A stretch of DNA of 64,000 bases from Arthrobacter sp. (GCA_031277795.1 JAITLQ010000013.1:186001-250000); one strand, 5' to 3'. Counted from the stretch's first letter, positions 51,193 to 60,442 are shown. Notes: generated by a model not told the origin, from the sequence alone. Numbers and translations: made by a program.

Positions 51193-51207
51193 GTTCCCAT
51201 TGGGAAC
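51193..51207. promoter_or_regulatory. Palindromic operator candidate upstream of small ORFs
   Basis: GTTCCCATTGGGAAC is a perfect 7-1-7 palindrome about 90 bases upstream of the first small ORF, with TTGAAC (minus strand, 51225-51220) beside it as a possible -35. It is the only such site in the intergenic region and suggests a dimeric regulator. Confidence 0.45.
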
Positions 51208-51315
51208 TCCCGATCACGAGTTCAACCGTAACAGGAATGACGCCAGGAGCAAAGACCGTGGGTGGCTTTTTCTGAGATGACTTCGCGGTGAACGGCGCGG
51301 CGCCCTCGGGGCACG

Positions 51316-51352
51316 ACGACGCCGCCCCACCGTGAGGCGGGGCCGGCGTCGT
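51316..51352 (-). terminator. pcnA terminator
   Basis: Arms ACGACGCCG (51316-51324) and CGGCGTCGT (51344-51352) with an inner GCCCC/GGGGC pairing, 40 bp past the pcnA stop. Confidence 0.7.
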
Positions 51353-51392
51353 TCAGCGCGGGGCGGGCCGGGGCGCGCCCAGCGCGCGGGGC

Positions 51393-52838
51393 TCAGTCCT
51401 GCTCGCGACTTTCGGGCTGTTCCTGCCACCACGCGCACAGCTCGGCGAGCGCCTCGTCCTCCGGCGCGGGGCCGCGGTCGAGGCGGCGCTCAAGCAGGAA
51501 GGAATAGGCCCGTCCCACGAGCGGTCCCGGCTTGATGCCCAGGGCGGCCATGATGGCGCCGCCGTCCAGATCGGGGCGGATCGCGTCCAGTTCCTCCTGG
51601 GCGGCCAGCTCCTCGACGCGGGCCTCCAGGTCGTCATAGGCAAACTCGAGCCGCTCGGCCTTGCGGCGATTGCGCGTCGTGACGTCCGAGCGGGTGAGCA
51701 GGTGCAGGCGCGAGAGCAGCGGGCCGGCGTCGGTCACGTACCGGCGCACGGCCGAATCGGACCAGCCGGCATCCGCGTAGCCGTAGAAGCGCATGTGCAG
51801 CTCCACGAGGCGGGCCACGGCCTTGACCGTGTCGTTGTCGAAGCGCAGCGCCTTGAGGCGCTTGCGCGTGAGCTTGGCGCCCACGACGTCGTGATGCCTG
51901 AAGGAGACGGCGCCGCCGGACTCGAAGCGGCGGGTGTCCGGCTTCCCGATGTCGTGCAGCAGCGCGGCCAGGCGCAGGACCAGGTCGGGGCCAGGCACCG
52001 CATCCTCCGGCCCACCCTCGCGCTCGGCCGCCTGACGCAGCACGGTCAGCGAGTGCTCGTAGACGTCCTTGTGGCGGTGATGCTCGTCCTTCTCGAGGCG
52101 CAGCGCCGCCACCTCCGGCAGCACCAGCTCGGCCAGGCCGGTGGAGACCATGATGTCCACGCCGCGGTCGGGGTGGGCGCCGAGCAGGAGCTTGGTGAGC
52201 TCGTCTCGCACGCGTTCTGCCGAGACAATCTCCAGCCGTGCCGCCATCGACTCCATCGCCGCGAGCTCGGCGGGCGCCACATCGAAGCCGAGCTGGGACA
52301 CGAAGCGGGCACCGCGCATCATGCGCAACGGGTCATCGGAGAAGGAGATCTCCGGGCCGGAGGGCGTGCGCAGCAGCCCTCGCTCGAGATCGCCGCGTCC
52401 GTCGAAGGGATCGACCAGCTCGCCGCCGGGCAGGCGGATCGCCATGGAGTTCACCGTGAAGTCCCGGCGCGCGAGGTCGTCCTCGAGGCGCGTGCCGAAG
52501 CGGACGTGCGGCTTGCGGGAGTCCTCGTCGTAGACATCGGCCCGGTAGGTCGTGATCTCGATCTGGTCCTGGCCCCTGCGCAGGGCGATCGTGCCGAATT
52601 CGCGGCCGACGTCCCAGGTGGCCTCGGCCCAGCCGTCGATCGCGTCGAGGATCTGATCCGGGGTGGCGCTGGAGGTGAAGTCGAGGTCGGGTGCCTCGCG
52701 GCCGAGGAAGAGATCCCTCACCGGGCCACCCACGAGGCTGAGCTCGTGTCCGCGCTGCGCGAAACGCTCGCCAAGCTCGATCGCCACGTCGGGCAGGGCG
52801 GCTGGCAGGGACGAGTTCGCTGCGGGTGCGGGATTCAC
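51393..52838 (-). CDS. pcnA: CCA tRNA nucleotidyltransferase
   Basis: A 481-residue class II CCA-adding enzyme/poly(A)-polymerase-type protein. The nucleotidyltransferase head has LVGGPVRDLFLGREAPDLDF, with the DLDF metal site (about 36-55), TYRADVYDEDSRKPHVRFG (about 97-115), RRDFTVNSMAIRL (about 124) and the RRMRRG-type DPLRMMRGARFVSQLGF (about 169-185). A C-terminal HD domain has LLHDIGKPDTR (about 293) and RHHDVVG. It adds CCA to tRNA 3' ends. GTG start at 52838 with GGAGGATAGG upstream; an earlier in-frame start lacks this. Divergent from the NUDIX gene. Confidence 0.95.
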   Translation of the reverse strand: MNPAPAANSSLPAALPDVAIELGERFAQRGHELSLVGGPVRDLFLGREAPDLDFTSSATPDQILDAIDGWAEATWDVGREFGTIALRRGQDQIEITTYRADVYDEDSRKPHVRFGTRLEDDLARRDFTVNSMAIRLPGGELVDPFDGRGDLERGLLRTPSGPEISFSDDPLRMMRGARFVSQLGFDVAPAELAAMESMAARLEIVSAERVRDELTKLLLGAHPDRGVDIMVSTGLAELVLPEVAALRLEKDEHHRHKDVYEHSLTVLRQAAEREGGPEDAVPGPDLVLRLAALLHDIGKPDTRRFESGGAVSFRHHDVVGAKLTRKRLKALRFDNDTVKAVARLVELHMRFYGYADAGWSDSAVRRYVTDAGPLLSRLHLLTRSDVTTRNRRKAERLEFAYDDLEARVEELAAQEELDAIRPDLDGGAIMAALGIKPGPLVGRAYSFLLERRLDRGPAPEDEALAELCAWWQEQPESREQD

Positions 52839-52986
52839 CCACCTATCCTCCCAGATGCAAGGCCACCCCGTCGGCCCGAGGTGACACACGCCGCGCGGCG
52901 GGGGCCGGGCACCCAAGCCCTGACGCCGCGTCGTCGTGCCTTAGCGCCTCCCTGCCACCGCACGCCCACCCACTAGAGTGAAGGGC

Positions 52987-53547
52987 ATGAGCCACCCCGT
53001 TCCCGACCCGCGCAAGCGGACGCCGCTGACCGCGGCGCTCGCGTGGGAGAGGTCACGGGCCACGCGGGCCGTGCATCGCGCGGCGCAGGTCGCGGCCGGC
53101 GTCCCGACGCTGGAAGAGGTCTCGGCGGGCGGCATCATCATCGACCCCCATTCCCCGCACGTTTCGGTGGCGATCATCGCCAGGTATAACCGCGGCGGGC
53201 GGCTCGAATGGTGCCTGCCCAAGGGGCATCCCGAGGGCAACGAGACGCACCGCGAGGCCGCCGTGCGCGAGGTCGAGGAGGAGACCGGCATCTCCGGTCA
53301 GATCGTCGCGACCCTGGGCTCCATCGACTACTGGTTCACCGTGCCGCAGTACCGCGTGCATAAGACGGTGCATCACTACCTGCTCATCGCCACCGGCGGG
53401 GAGCTGACCACGGAGAAGGATCCGGACCACGAGGCGGTGGACGTCGCGTGGGTGCCCCTGCGGGACCTGCCGCGCCGGCTTTCCTTCCCCAACGAACGCA
53501 GAATCGCTGACCTGGCCCGGGAGGTCATCCAGTCGCATGGCCTCTGA
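52987..53547 (+). CDS. NUDIX hydrolase
   Basis: A 186-residue NUDIX protein; the box is in GHPEGNETHREAAVREVEEETGI (about 79-101), matching GX5EX7REUXEEXGU. In actinobacteria this gene lies between pcnA and murJ and is related to MutT4/RenU-type hydrolases. The ATG at 52987 is chosen because TAGAGT (52974-52979) could be a -10 placing transcription start at or near that codon; a GTG three codons earlier overlaps this hexamer. Its stop overlaps the murJ start by 11 bp. Confidence 0.92.
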   Translation: MSHPVPDPRKRTPLTAALAWERSRATRAVHRAAQVAAGVPTLEEVSAGGIIIDPHSPHVSVAIIARYNRGGRLEWCLPKGHPEGNETHREAAVREVEEETGISGQIVATLGSIDYWFTVPQYRVHKTVHHYLLIATGGELTTEKDPDHEAVDVAWVPLRDLPRRLSFPNERRIADLAREVIQSHGL

Positions 53548-55252
53548 ACCCCTCGCCGAACGGAGCCCCGCCAGCACGGGGGCGCCGGTGAAGCGCAATC
53601 GGGCCGTGGCACTCATGGCCTCCGGCACGCTCGTTTCCCGCCTGCTTGGCTTTGTCCGCACCTTCATGCTGGCCATCGCGATCGGCTCCGTCTCCTCGGT
53701 GGCCGACGCGTTCGAGAAGGCCAACACGGTCCCCACGATCATCTTCATGCTGCTCGCGGGCGGCATCTTCAACGTGGTGCTGGTGCCCCAGCTCATCAAG
53801 GCCTCCAAGGCCGATGACCGGGGCGGCTCCTACACGTCGAAGCTGATCACCCTCACCGTGGTGGTCATGGGGCTCGCGACGCTTCTGCTGACCCTCGCCT
53901 CGCCCTTCATCCTGCGTGCCCTGTCCTCGGGGTGGAGCCCCGACCTGCTGCGCATCGGCACGATTTTCACGTACTGGTGCATGCCCCAGGTCTTCTTCTA
54001 CGGGCTCTACGCCGTGCTTGGCCAGGTGCTCAACGCCCACGGACGCTTCGGCGCCTACATGTGGGCGCCCGTGGCCAACAACGTGCTGCAGCTGATCATG
54101 CTCGGCCTCTTCATCCTCGTCTTCGGCGGGTACGAGGGCACGCCCTCCACGCAGCTGCGCGAGTGGGACACCGCCCAGACGGTGCTCCTGGCCGGCGGAG
54201 CGACCCTTGGCATTGCGGTGCAGGCACTCGTGCTGATCTGGCCGCTGCGCCGGCTCGGGCTGCGCCTGCGCGCCGACTTCTCCTGGCGCGGGATCGGCCT
54301 CAAGCACGTGGGCAAGATGGCGGCCTGGACACTCGCCGCCATGATCATCGGCAACCTCACCAACCTCTACTTCGGCAAGCTGGTCTCCGCCGCCACGGAG
54401 GCCCGCAAGGGCATGGGCTCTGCGGCGGCCTCCGTACCCGGCGAGGCGGCGCTGAACATCTCGCAGCTCATCACCGTGTTGCCGCACTCGATCTTTGCGC
54501 TCTCTCTGGCGACGGTGCTCTTCAACGAGCTCTCCCACGCCTTCACGGATCACCGCCGCCACGAGGTGGGGGCCATGCTCAACAAGGGGCTGCGCACCAC
54601 GGCCGTGCCGATCATGTTCTTCACGGTGGGCTTCATCGTCCTGGCGGGCCCCCTCGGGCGGCTCTTCGGCGGCACCGCCCCCCACACGGCCAACGACGCC
54701 GGAGCTGCCATCGGCATCCTCATCGCCCTCACGGCGCTGGGCCTGCCCGCCAAGTCCTATACCTTCTTCCTGCAGCGCACCTTCTATGCGCAGGAGGACA
54801 CCCGCACGCCCATGCTCATCCAGAGCGGCTACGCGGTGCTCGGCCTGGCGCTGGCCTCGGCGGCTGCCGTCACGGTCCCGGCCACGCAGATCGCCTACGC
54901 GCTGGCCATCATCTACTCCATCACCAACGTGGCGCAGGCGCTCATGGCCCATTGGGCCGTCAAGCGGAATCTCGGCAGCTACGGGGCCACGAGCGTCATG
55001 GACGCCTACATCCGCATCGGCGTCATGGCGACCTTCTCCGGCGCCGCCGGCGCCGTGGTGCTGTGGTTGCTTGGCGGCTTCGACTTCGGCTATGCCTGGT
55101 CCGGCTACATGCCGGCCATCATCTCCATCGTGCTCACCGGGCTCACCATGGGTGCCATCTACCTCTTCCTCCTGCGCTTCGCCCGCGTCTCGGAGCTCGA
55201 GGACTTCATGGGTCCCCTCGCCCGGCGCCTGCCGGGCGGACCCCGCCGCTAG
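53537..55252 (+). CDS. murJ: Lipid II flippase MurJ
   Basis: A 571-residue MOP-superfamily flippase with 14 predicted membrane helices, moving undecaprenyl-linked peptidoglycan precursors outward. It begins with the family signature SGTLVSRLLGFVRTFMLAIAIG (centred about 44). NTVPTIIFMLLAGGIFNVVLVPQ (about 70-92), WCMPQVFFYGLYAVLGQVLNAHGRFGAYMW (about 155-180) and FYAQEDTRTPM (about 417) are conserved. It lacks the C-terminal pseudokinase found fused in mycobacterial MurJ; that domain is encoded separately downstream. Confidence 0.95.
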   Translation: MASEPLAERSPASTGAPVKRNRAVALMASGTLVSRLLGFVRTFMLAIAIGSVSSVADAFEKANTVPTIIFMLLAGGIFNVVLVPQLIKASKADDRGGSYTSKLITLTVVVMGLATLLLTLASPFILRALSSGWSPDLLRIGTIFTYWCMPQVFFYGLYAVLGQVLNAHGRFGAYMWAPVANNVLQLIMLGLFILVFGGYEGTPSTQLREWDTAQTVLLAGGATLGIAVQALVLIWPLRRLGLRLRADFSWRGIGLKHVGKMAAWTLAAMIIGNLTNLYFGKLVSAATEARKGMGSAAASVPGEAALNISQLITVLPHSIFALSLATVLFNELSHAFTDHRRHEVGAMLNKGLRTTAVPIMFFTVGFIVLAGPLGRLFGGTAPHTANDAGAAIGILIALTALGLPAKSYTFFLQRTFYAQEDTRTPMLIQSGYAVLGLALASAAAVTVPATQIAYALAIIYSITNVAQALMAHWAVKRNLGSYGATSVMDAYIRIGVMATFSGAAGAVVLWLLGGFDFGYAWSGYMPAIISIVLTGLTMGAIYLFLLRFARVSELEDFMGPLARRLPGGPRR

Positions 55253-55520
55253 CCCGCTGCCGGGCCCGTCATCGCCCCGGCTCCCCGTCTCCCTCCTCTC
55301 ACGCACGCCCCGCGCCCGGCCCTGGCTCGCGGTGCCGGGCACACGGCCCGAGCCCGCCCAAGGAAACCGGCCAGCGGTCCGACCTCACGCCGTCGTGCAT
55401 GTGCGGCTGTGGCGCTGGACGCAACGTGTCCCGGCGATCCGAAACCTTCCAGGAGCGGCCGGTAGCATGGGCAGATCGGGGCCCCGTCCCGTCCAGCCTT
55501 CCCCCCTCAAGGAGACGCAC

Positions 55521-57335
55521 GTGTCCGCAGAGATCACCGTCGGATCAACCCTTGGCGGCCGCTACCTCGTGACCGCAGAGGTCGTGACCACGGCCGAGGG
55601 CGACATGGTCTTCGACGGCACCGACCAGGTACTCAACCGCCCGGTTTCGTTGCTCGTCGCCGCGCCCACCAACGCCACCCGCATGGCCGTGAGCGCCCGC
55701 GAGATCGCCATGGGCACGCGTCCCTCCGAGGTGCAGGTCCTTGACCTCGGCCTCAACGCCGACTCCACGTACCTGATCGCCAATCTCTGCGATCCCACGT
55801 CCCTGCTTGACCTTGTCGTCGAGGCCGACGCCCCGTACATCGAGCCGTTCCAGACCGACACCCTGGGTCAGGAGATCTTCGGCGAGCCGCGCAGCCTCGA
55901 GCCGCAGGTCTATGACGACGACGCCGAGTACTACCAGGAGCTCGCCGCCGAGCAGCAGCGCCGCCCGCTCCTGGGCCGCCTCTTTGGCAAGCGCGCGGAG
56001 ACGGCCGGCGACGCCGCCGAGGAGGCCTCCCCCGCCACGGCACCCACGCCGCTGGTTGACCCGTTCAGCCCCGAGGCGGCCGGCCCGGCCGGCTACGCCT
56101 CCGTGGCCGACGCTGGCAACGCGGCCCCGGCCACCGGGCCCTTCGCCGCCGCGCCGCAGTCGGCCGCCGACGCCGCGCGGGCCGCCCGCGCTGTGCCGCA
56201 GGCCACCGAGCAGACTCCCACCGCGCCGGCCGCGCCGGCCGGGCCTGCTGCGCCCGCCGCGCCGGTCAACCCGGCGGCCGCTGCCGCCGACGACGCCACG
56301 CGCCCCTCGGCCATCGTCCCCCCGGTCTCCCCGCTGCCCCCCGTGAGCGCGCCCCAGGCCCAGACCCCGGCCGTGACCGAACTCCCCTCGCTCTCCACCG
56401 ACGAGCAGGCGGCCCGCGCGGCCGCCGAGCGCGGCGCCGAGGCTCGCGCCGCCTCCCGCTTCCCTCGGGAAGCGGCGTCGGCCGCCGGCGCGGCCGGGGT
56501 GGCGGACGGGGCACGGGATGCCTCGGGTGCTCAGGCGCCGCTCGCCGGCCCGGCCGCCGGGGGCGGCACCGGTGCTGCGGCCAAGCAGAGCAGCATCGCC
56601 GCGGCCGCTGATGACGTTTTGGCTCGGGTCGGCGGCCAGGCGGCTCCCGCTCGCGAGGAGGCCGACGCCCATCGCTGGACCCGTCTGCTGGTGGGTGTGG
56701 TCCTCGTTGCGGTGTTGGTCACCGGCGTCGTGTTGGCGGTCAAGGCGCTGGGCGGCGGTGGCGCGCAGCCCGTGGCCCAGCCGAGCAGCTCGGCCACGTC
56801 ACCTGCCCCGGGTTCGAGCTCGGGTGAGAGCGGCGGCGGCAGCAGCACCGCCGCGACCGTGACCAAGCCCAAGATCGATTCAATTGCGATTGTTGCTCCC
56901 AGCGAATCCGATTGGGGAAGCCTGTATGTCCCGGCGCAGACATCGCCGGAGAATGCGGTGGACGGTAACGCCTCCACGCGCTTCTCGACCTACACCTACA
57001 AGTCTGCCAATTTCGGCAACTACTTCAAGGAATTCACCTTGATGGTCAAGCTCAAGCAGCCGAGTGATCTCTCCTCCGTCACGCTGACGGGGCTCGGCGG
57101 CACGGGCGGGGAGGTGCAGGTTGCCGTTGGCGATTCTGCCTCGGTCGATTCCGCCAAGGACGTCTTCTCCGGTTCCTTCTCCGGCTCGACGCTCGAGGCC
57201 CCCACCGTCAACGGCGGGGACCCCGTCAAGGGGCAGTACGTGTTCATCACCGTGTCCGAGCTGCCGCGACTCGCCTCGCCGAACAGCCCCGATCGCCCCT
57301 ACGGCTTCCAGGTCTCAGAGATCAAGGTCTCCTGA
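55521..57335 (+). CDS. Pseudokinase-like membrane protein with extracellular discoidin-like domain
   Basis: A 604-residue protein starting at GTG 55521 with AAGGAGA upstream. The N-terminal 95 residues look like a protein-kinase N-lobe (GGRYLVTAEVVTTAEGDMVF), but the catalytic VAIK Lys is replaced (PVSLLVA) and no HRD or DFG follows. Then comes a long Ala/Pro-rich linker, a membrane segment at about 392-413, and an extracellular beta domain (about 450-604) with ENAVDGNASTRFST, typical of F5/8-type sugar-binding folds. This architecture equals the C-terminal part of mycobacterial MurJ. It probably regulates MurJ from the cytoplasmic side. Confidence 0.85.
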   Translation: MSAEITVGSTLGGRYLVTAEVVTTAEGDMVFDGTDQVLNRPVSLLVAAPTNATRMAVSAREIAMGTRPSEVQVLDLGLNADSTYLIANLCDPTSLLDLVVEADAPYIEPFQTDTLGQEIFGEPRSLEPQVYDDDAEYYQELAAEQQRRPLLGRLFGKRAETAGDAAEEASPATAPTPLVDPFSPEAAGPAGYASVADAGNAAPATGPFAAAPQSAADAARAARAVPQATEQTPTAPAAPAGPAAPAAPVNPAAAAADDATRPSAIVPPVSPLPPVSAPQAQTPAVTELPSLSTDEQAARAAAERGAEARAASRFPREAASAAGAAGVADGARDASGAQAPLAGPAAGGGTGAAAKQSSIAAAADDVLARVGGQAAPAREEADAHRWTRLLVGVVLVAVLVTGVVLAVKALGGGGAQPVAQPSSSATSPAPGSSSGESGGGSSTAATVTKPKIDSIAIVAPSESDWGSLYVPAQTSPENAVDGNASTRFSTYTYKSANFGNYFKEFTLMVKLKQPSDLSSVTLTGLGGTGGEVQVAVGDSASVDSAKDVFSGSFSGSTLEAPTVNGGDPVKGQYVFITVSELPRLASPNSPDRPYGFQVSEIKVS

Positions 57336-57359
57336 GCCACCCCACCGCCTGCCATGGCA

Positions 57360-57386
57360 GGGAATAGGCCCGGCCGCGGAGCGGTT
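57360..57386 (+). promoter_or_regulatory. SigR/SigH-type promoter of trxBA
   Basis: GGGAAT at 57360-57365, an 18-base spacer, and GTT at 57384-57386 match exactly the GGGAAT-N18-GTT consensus of thiol-stress ECF sigma factors (SigR in Streptomyces, SigH in mycobacteria), which are known to drive trxBA. Confidence 0.85.
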
Positions 57387-57452
57387 ACGACTCATACGAA
57401 CAGGCGCCTCCCATTCGGGAAGCACCGCAGCAAGCGAGGAAGGCAGGCTCCC

Positions 57453-58460
57453 GTGCCCGCTCAGAACAACGACGTCGTCCGCGACGTCATCATCGTTGGT
57501 TCCGGACCCGCCGGGTACACCGCCGCCATCTACACGGCGCGCGCCAACCTGTCCCCGCTCGTGATCGCGGGCTCCGTGGAGGCCGGCGGTGAGCTCATGA
57601 AGACCACCGAGGTGGAGAACTTCCCGGGCTTCCCCGAGGGCATCATGGGCCCCGAACTCATGGCCAAGCTGCAGGAGCAGGCCGAGAAGTTCGGCGCGGA
57701 GGTGCTCTACGAGGACGCCACCGCAGTGGAGCTCGAGGGTGAGGTCAAGAAGGTCGTCCTCTTGGACGGCACGATCCACCGCGCCCGCACCGTCATCCTG
57801 GCCACCGGTTCCGCTTACCGCGAGCTGGGCCTCGACAGCGAGGCCCGCCTGTCCGGTCACGGCGTCTCGTGGTGCGCCACGTGCGACGGGTTCTTCTTCC
57901 GCGAGCAGGAAATCGCCGTGGTCGGTGGCGGCGATTCCGCCATGGAGGAGGCCCTCTTCCTCACCAAGTTCGCCTCCAAGGTCACCGTGATCCACCGCCG
58001 CGACTCCCTGCGCGCCTCCAAGATCATGGCCGACCGCGCCCTGGCCCACCCCAAGATCGAGTTCGCCTGGAACTCCGAGGTGGCCGATGTCCTCGGGGAG
58101 GACAAGGTCACCGGCGTGCGCCTGCGCGATCTCAACACGGGCGAAGAGCGCGACCTCGCGGTCACCGGCGTGTTCGTGGCCATCGGCAACGATCCCCGCG
58201 TGGCTCTCGTGAAGGATCAGGTCCAAATCACCGAGGCCGGCACCATCGCTGTGGAGGGCCGTTCCTCGCGCACCTCCGTTGACGGCGTCTTTGCCGCCGG
58301 CGATGTGCTTGACCCGAGCTACCGCCAGGCCATCACCGCCGCCGGCTCCGGCTGCGCCGCGGCGATCGATGTGGAGCACTACCTCGGCTCCCACGAGACC
58401 GCCTGCGCCACCGACGACGCATCCGATTCCGCTCAGGCCGCCAACGCGGCGATCGCCTGA
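57453..58460 (+). CDS. trxB: Thioredoxin-disulfide reductase
   Basis: A 335-residue NADPH-dependent flavoprotein that reduces thioredoxin. The FAD motif [20 protein letters not shown] (about 11-30), redox-active [10 protein letters not shown] (about 139-148; CATC), NADPH motif [16 protein letters not shown] (about 156-171) and the second FAD motif [20 protein letters not shown] (about 283-302) are present. GTG start at 57453, preceded by GAGGAAGG; an upstream in-frame reading would run over the promoter. First gene of trxBA. Confidence 0.97.
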   Translation: MPAQNNDVVRDVIIVGSGPAGYTAAIYTARANLSPLVIAGSVEAGGELMKTTEVENFPGFPEGIMGPELMAKLQEQAEKFGAEVLYEDATAVELEGEVKKVVLLDGTIHRARTVILATGSAYRELGLDSEARLSGHGVSWCATCDGFFFREQEIAVVGGGDSAMEEALFLTKFASKVTVIHRRDSLRASKIMADRALAHPKIEFAWNSEVADVLGEDKVTGVRLRDLNTGEERDLAVTGVFVAIGNDPRVALVKDQVQITEAGTIAVEGRSSRTSVDGVFAAGDVLDPSYRQAITAAGSGCAAAIDVEHYLGSHETACATDDASDSAQAANAAIA

Positions 58461-58490
58461 TTCAACCCTTTTAGCGCAAGGAGAGACACC

Positions 58491-58811
58491 ATGGCCACCG
58501 TTGCCGACGTCACCGATGCCACCTTCCAGGACGAGGTCCTGAAGTCCGACAAGCCCGTCATCGTGGATTTCTGGGCCGAGTGGTGCGGCCCGTGCCGCAT
58601 GCTCAGCCCCATCCTTGACCAGATCGCCGACGAGCACGACTCCGTCAAGGTCGTGAAGGTCAACGTTGACGAGAACCAGGGCATCGCCGCCCAGTACGGC
58701 ATCACGTCGATCCCCGCCGTGTACGTGTTCAACGCCGGCGAGCACGTCGCCACGTCCATCGGCGCCAAGCCGAAGCAGATCATCGAGAAGGAATTCGCCG
58801 AGTACCTCTGA
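58491..58811 (+). CDS. trxA: Thioredoxin
   Basis: A 106-residue thioredoxin with the active site [14 protein letters not shown] (CGPC at about 30-33), the cis-Pro segment TSIPAVYVF and the FAEYL end. Reduced by TrxB, encoded 30 bp upstream in the same operon. In many actinobacteria trxA is followed by the parB/parA genes towards oriC; here it is followed by 1.6 kb of repeats instead. Confidence 0.98.
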   Translation: MATVADVTDATFQDEVLKSDKPVIVDFWAEWCGPCRMLSPILDQIADEHDSVKVVKVNVDENQGIAAQYGITSIPAVYVFNAGEHVATSIGAKPKQIIEKEFAEYL

Positions 58812-58843
58812 GTCCTCGCCTCGCCCCCCCCGCGAGTCCTTCG

Positions 58844-58875
58844 AAGCGCCCCTCCCGTTCGCGGGAGGGGCGCTT
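58844..58875 (+). terminator. trxBA terminator
   Basis: Perfect 14-nt arms at 58844-58857 and 58862-58875 with a TTCG tetraloop, followed by T. A textbook stable hairpin. Confidence 0.92.
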
Positions 58876-59264
58876 TGCTGTGAGAGGCAGCGACTCGGTC
58901 CCGGATCAGGCGAAGCGCGCGGCGGGGCCGGACGGCGGGGTTGGAGTCTGGCCGGACGGCGAAGCGCGCGGCGGGGTTGGACAGCAGGGCTGGAGGCGGG
59001 CTGGACGACGGCGGAGCCGCGCTGCGCGTCCTCGACCGCGTCCCCAGACCGAGCCACGGCCTTCCCCTCGCTAAACGCGTCAGAGGTCGGCGCGGCACAC
59101 ATCCGCTCGGAGGCGTACTGAGTCGCGAACGACACTCGCTGCGGGGCCACCGCGCAGGCCGTCCTCACTGAGGGCGCCTCTCCCTGTGCCGGCCGCGGGG
59201 CGAACAACACAACGGAGGTAGATCCACCGCGATACACATGGAGCGAGGCCGCCGTCGGTTTCGA

Positions 59265-59319
59265 CTTCCCGCTTCCCGCTTCCCGCTTCCCGCTTCCCGC
59301 TTCCCGCTTCCCGCTTCCC
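59265..59319. repeat. CTTCCCG tandem array
   Basis: Seven full copies of CTTCCCG plus six further bases, with no mismatch in the array. Confidence 0.95.
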
Positions 59320-59619
59320 CAGGGATGGTCCCCGCAGCGCTGAGGCGCGGCTCATTCGACAGCGGTTGACCTCGTCCAACGGGGCCCAACGGGGCACCGC
59401 GCACCTCCCGGCGTACGGTGCCTGGCCCTGTCCCCCGCCCCACTCCTCACGCCACCGTGCTGTCCGCTAACTCTCTCCTTTCAGGAGCGGCCAGGAGCGG
59501 CCAGGAGCGGCCGGCGCGCAGGGCTCGAGAGCGGGCTTAGCCGGCCAAGTGGCTACCAGCGGCCACGAGCGAGAGGCCGGCACGTCAGGCAGGCGGCCGG
59601 GGCAGCCGGCCACGAGCAC

Positions 59620-59855
59620 GAGGAACGCGCCAACAGCGCGCAGCACGGCGGCGCAGCACGGAGCCAGGGCCGGCGCGGCACGGCCGGCAGCGGGCGGCGG
59701 AGGGCCCGAGGCGCACGGGCGGACGGCGCAGCTCGCAGCCCCCACGAGCGCGGCGCGAGCAGCCCGCGCTACGAAGCGGGCACGGAGCGCGCGGCGCGCG
59801 CATGAGGAACGCGCCAACAGCGCACAGCACGGCGGCGCAGCACGGAGCCAGGGCC
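59620..59855. repeat. 52-bp direct repeat, two copies
   Basis: Copies at 59620-59671 and 59804-59855 start GAGGAACGCG and end CCAGGGCC. They differ at one base only. Partial copies of the GGCGCAGCACGG core recur to about 59930. Confidence 0.9.
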
Positions 59856-59967
59856 AGCGGCCGACACGAGCGGCGCGGCCAGGGGCACGGCGGCGCAGCA
59901 CGGCGGCGCAGCACGGCGGCCCAGCACGGAACCAGGGCCAGCGTGGCCGGCGCGGCCGGTAGGCGGG

Positions 59968-60235
59968 CGCCGGCGCACGAGGCGCACGAGGCGCACGAGG
60001 CGCACGAGGCGGCCGGCACGAGCGGCGCGGGACGCACGAGGCGCACGAGGCGCACGAGGCGCACGAGGCGCACGAGGCGCGCGCGGCGCACGAGGCGCGC
60101 GCGGCGCACGAGGCGGCCGGCACGAGCGGCGCGGGCGGCGCGGGCGGCGCGGGCGGCGCGGGCGGCGCAGCCGGCGCACGGCGGCGCACGAGGCGCACGG
60201 CGGCGCACGAGGCGCACGAGGCGGCCGGCACGAGC
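59968..60235. repeat. Degenerate minisatellite, GGCGCACGA-type 9-mers
   Basis: Runs of GGCGCACGA repeated back to back (about 59978-60016, 60031-60072), broken by GGCGGCCGGCACGAGC blocks (about 60009, 60110, 60220) and a run of GGCGCGGGC units (about 60127-60165). This resembles slippage-driven expansion. Confidence 0.85.
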
Positions 60236-60311
60236 GGCGCGGGACGCACGGGACGCACGGGGCGGCGCCGGAGGAAGGCCGGCAGCGGCCGGCGTGGCCA
60301 GGGGGAAAGCA

Positions 60312-60352
60312 AAGAGCCCGGGTCGACCGCGAGGATCGAATACCGGGCCCTT
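60312..60352 (-). terminator. Possible terminator hairpin reading leftward
   Basis: AAGAGCCCGG (60312-60321) pairs with CCGGGCCCTT (60343-60352), with one G-T wobble. On the minus strand it is followed by TTTGCTTT. No minus-strand gene ends just before it, so it may insulate the toxin-antitoxin locus or be a remnant. Confidence 0.4.
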
Positions 60353-60442
60353 CTAAGCTTCAACCAAGTCAGTGCCGGGCACCGCCCTCGGCGTTTGTGG
60401 TTGCCACGGTACGCCCTATGACGAGCACGGCCACCTCACAGT

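Larger units (their letters stand above)
58880..60360. other. Gene-free, repeat-rich GC stretch
   Basis: About 1.5 kb with no convincing gene. Long open frames here are products of extreme GC and repeats (translations are Arg/Ala/Pro/Cys low complexity). It holds a 19-bp direct repeat (58909-58927 and 58958-58976), a 7-bp tandem array, a 52-bp direct repeat and a long degenerate 9-bp minisatellite. From about 59.9 kb it is almost free of T on the + strand, a strong strand asymmetry. Confidence 0.75.

Noticed and set aside
59265-59319. Possible CRISPR-like array
   Set aside because: The 7-bp units are contiguous with no spacers; it is a simple tandem repeat. No cas genes are present.
60313-60350. 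tRNA 3'-end or attachment site, from the GGTATTCGATCC stretch on the minus strand
   Set aside because: No acceptor, D or anticodon arms can be folded around it; the pairing is a plain hairpin.
59467-60363. 298-residue open frame on the minus strand (and 210- and 184-residue frames overlapping it)
   Set aside because: Translations are Arg/Ala/Pro/Cys low complexity produced by minisatellite DNA; no ribosome binding site, no domain, and all frames are equally open.
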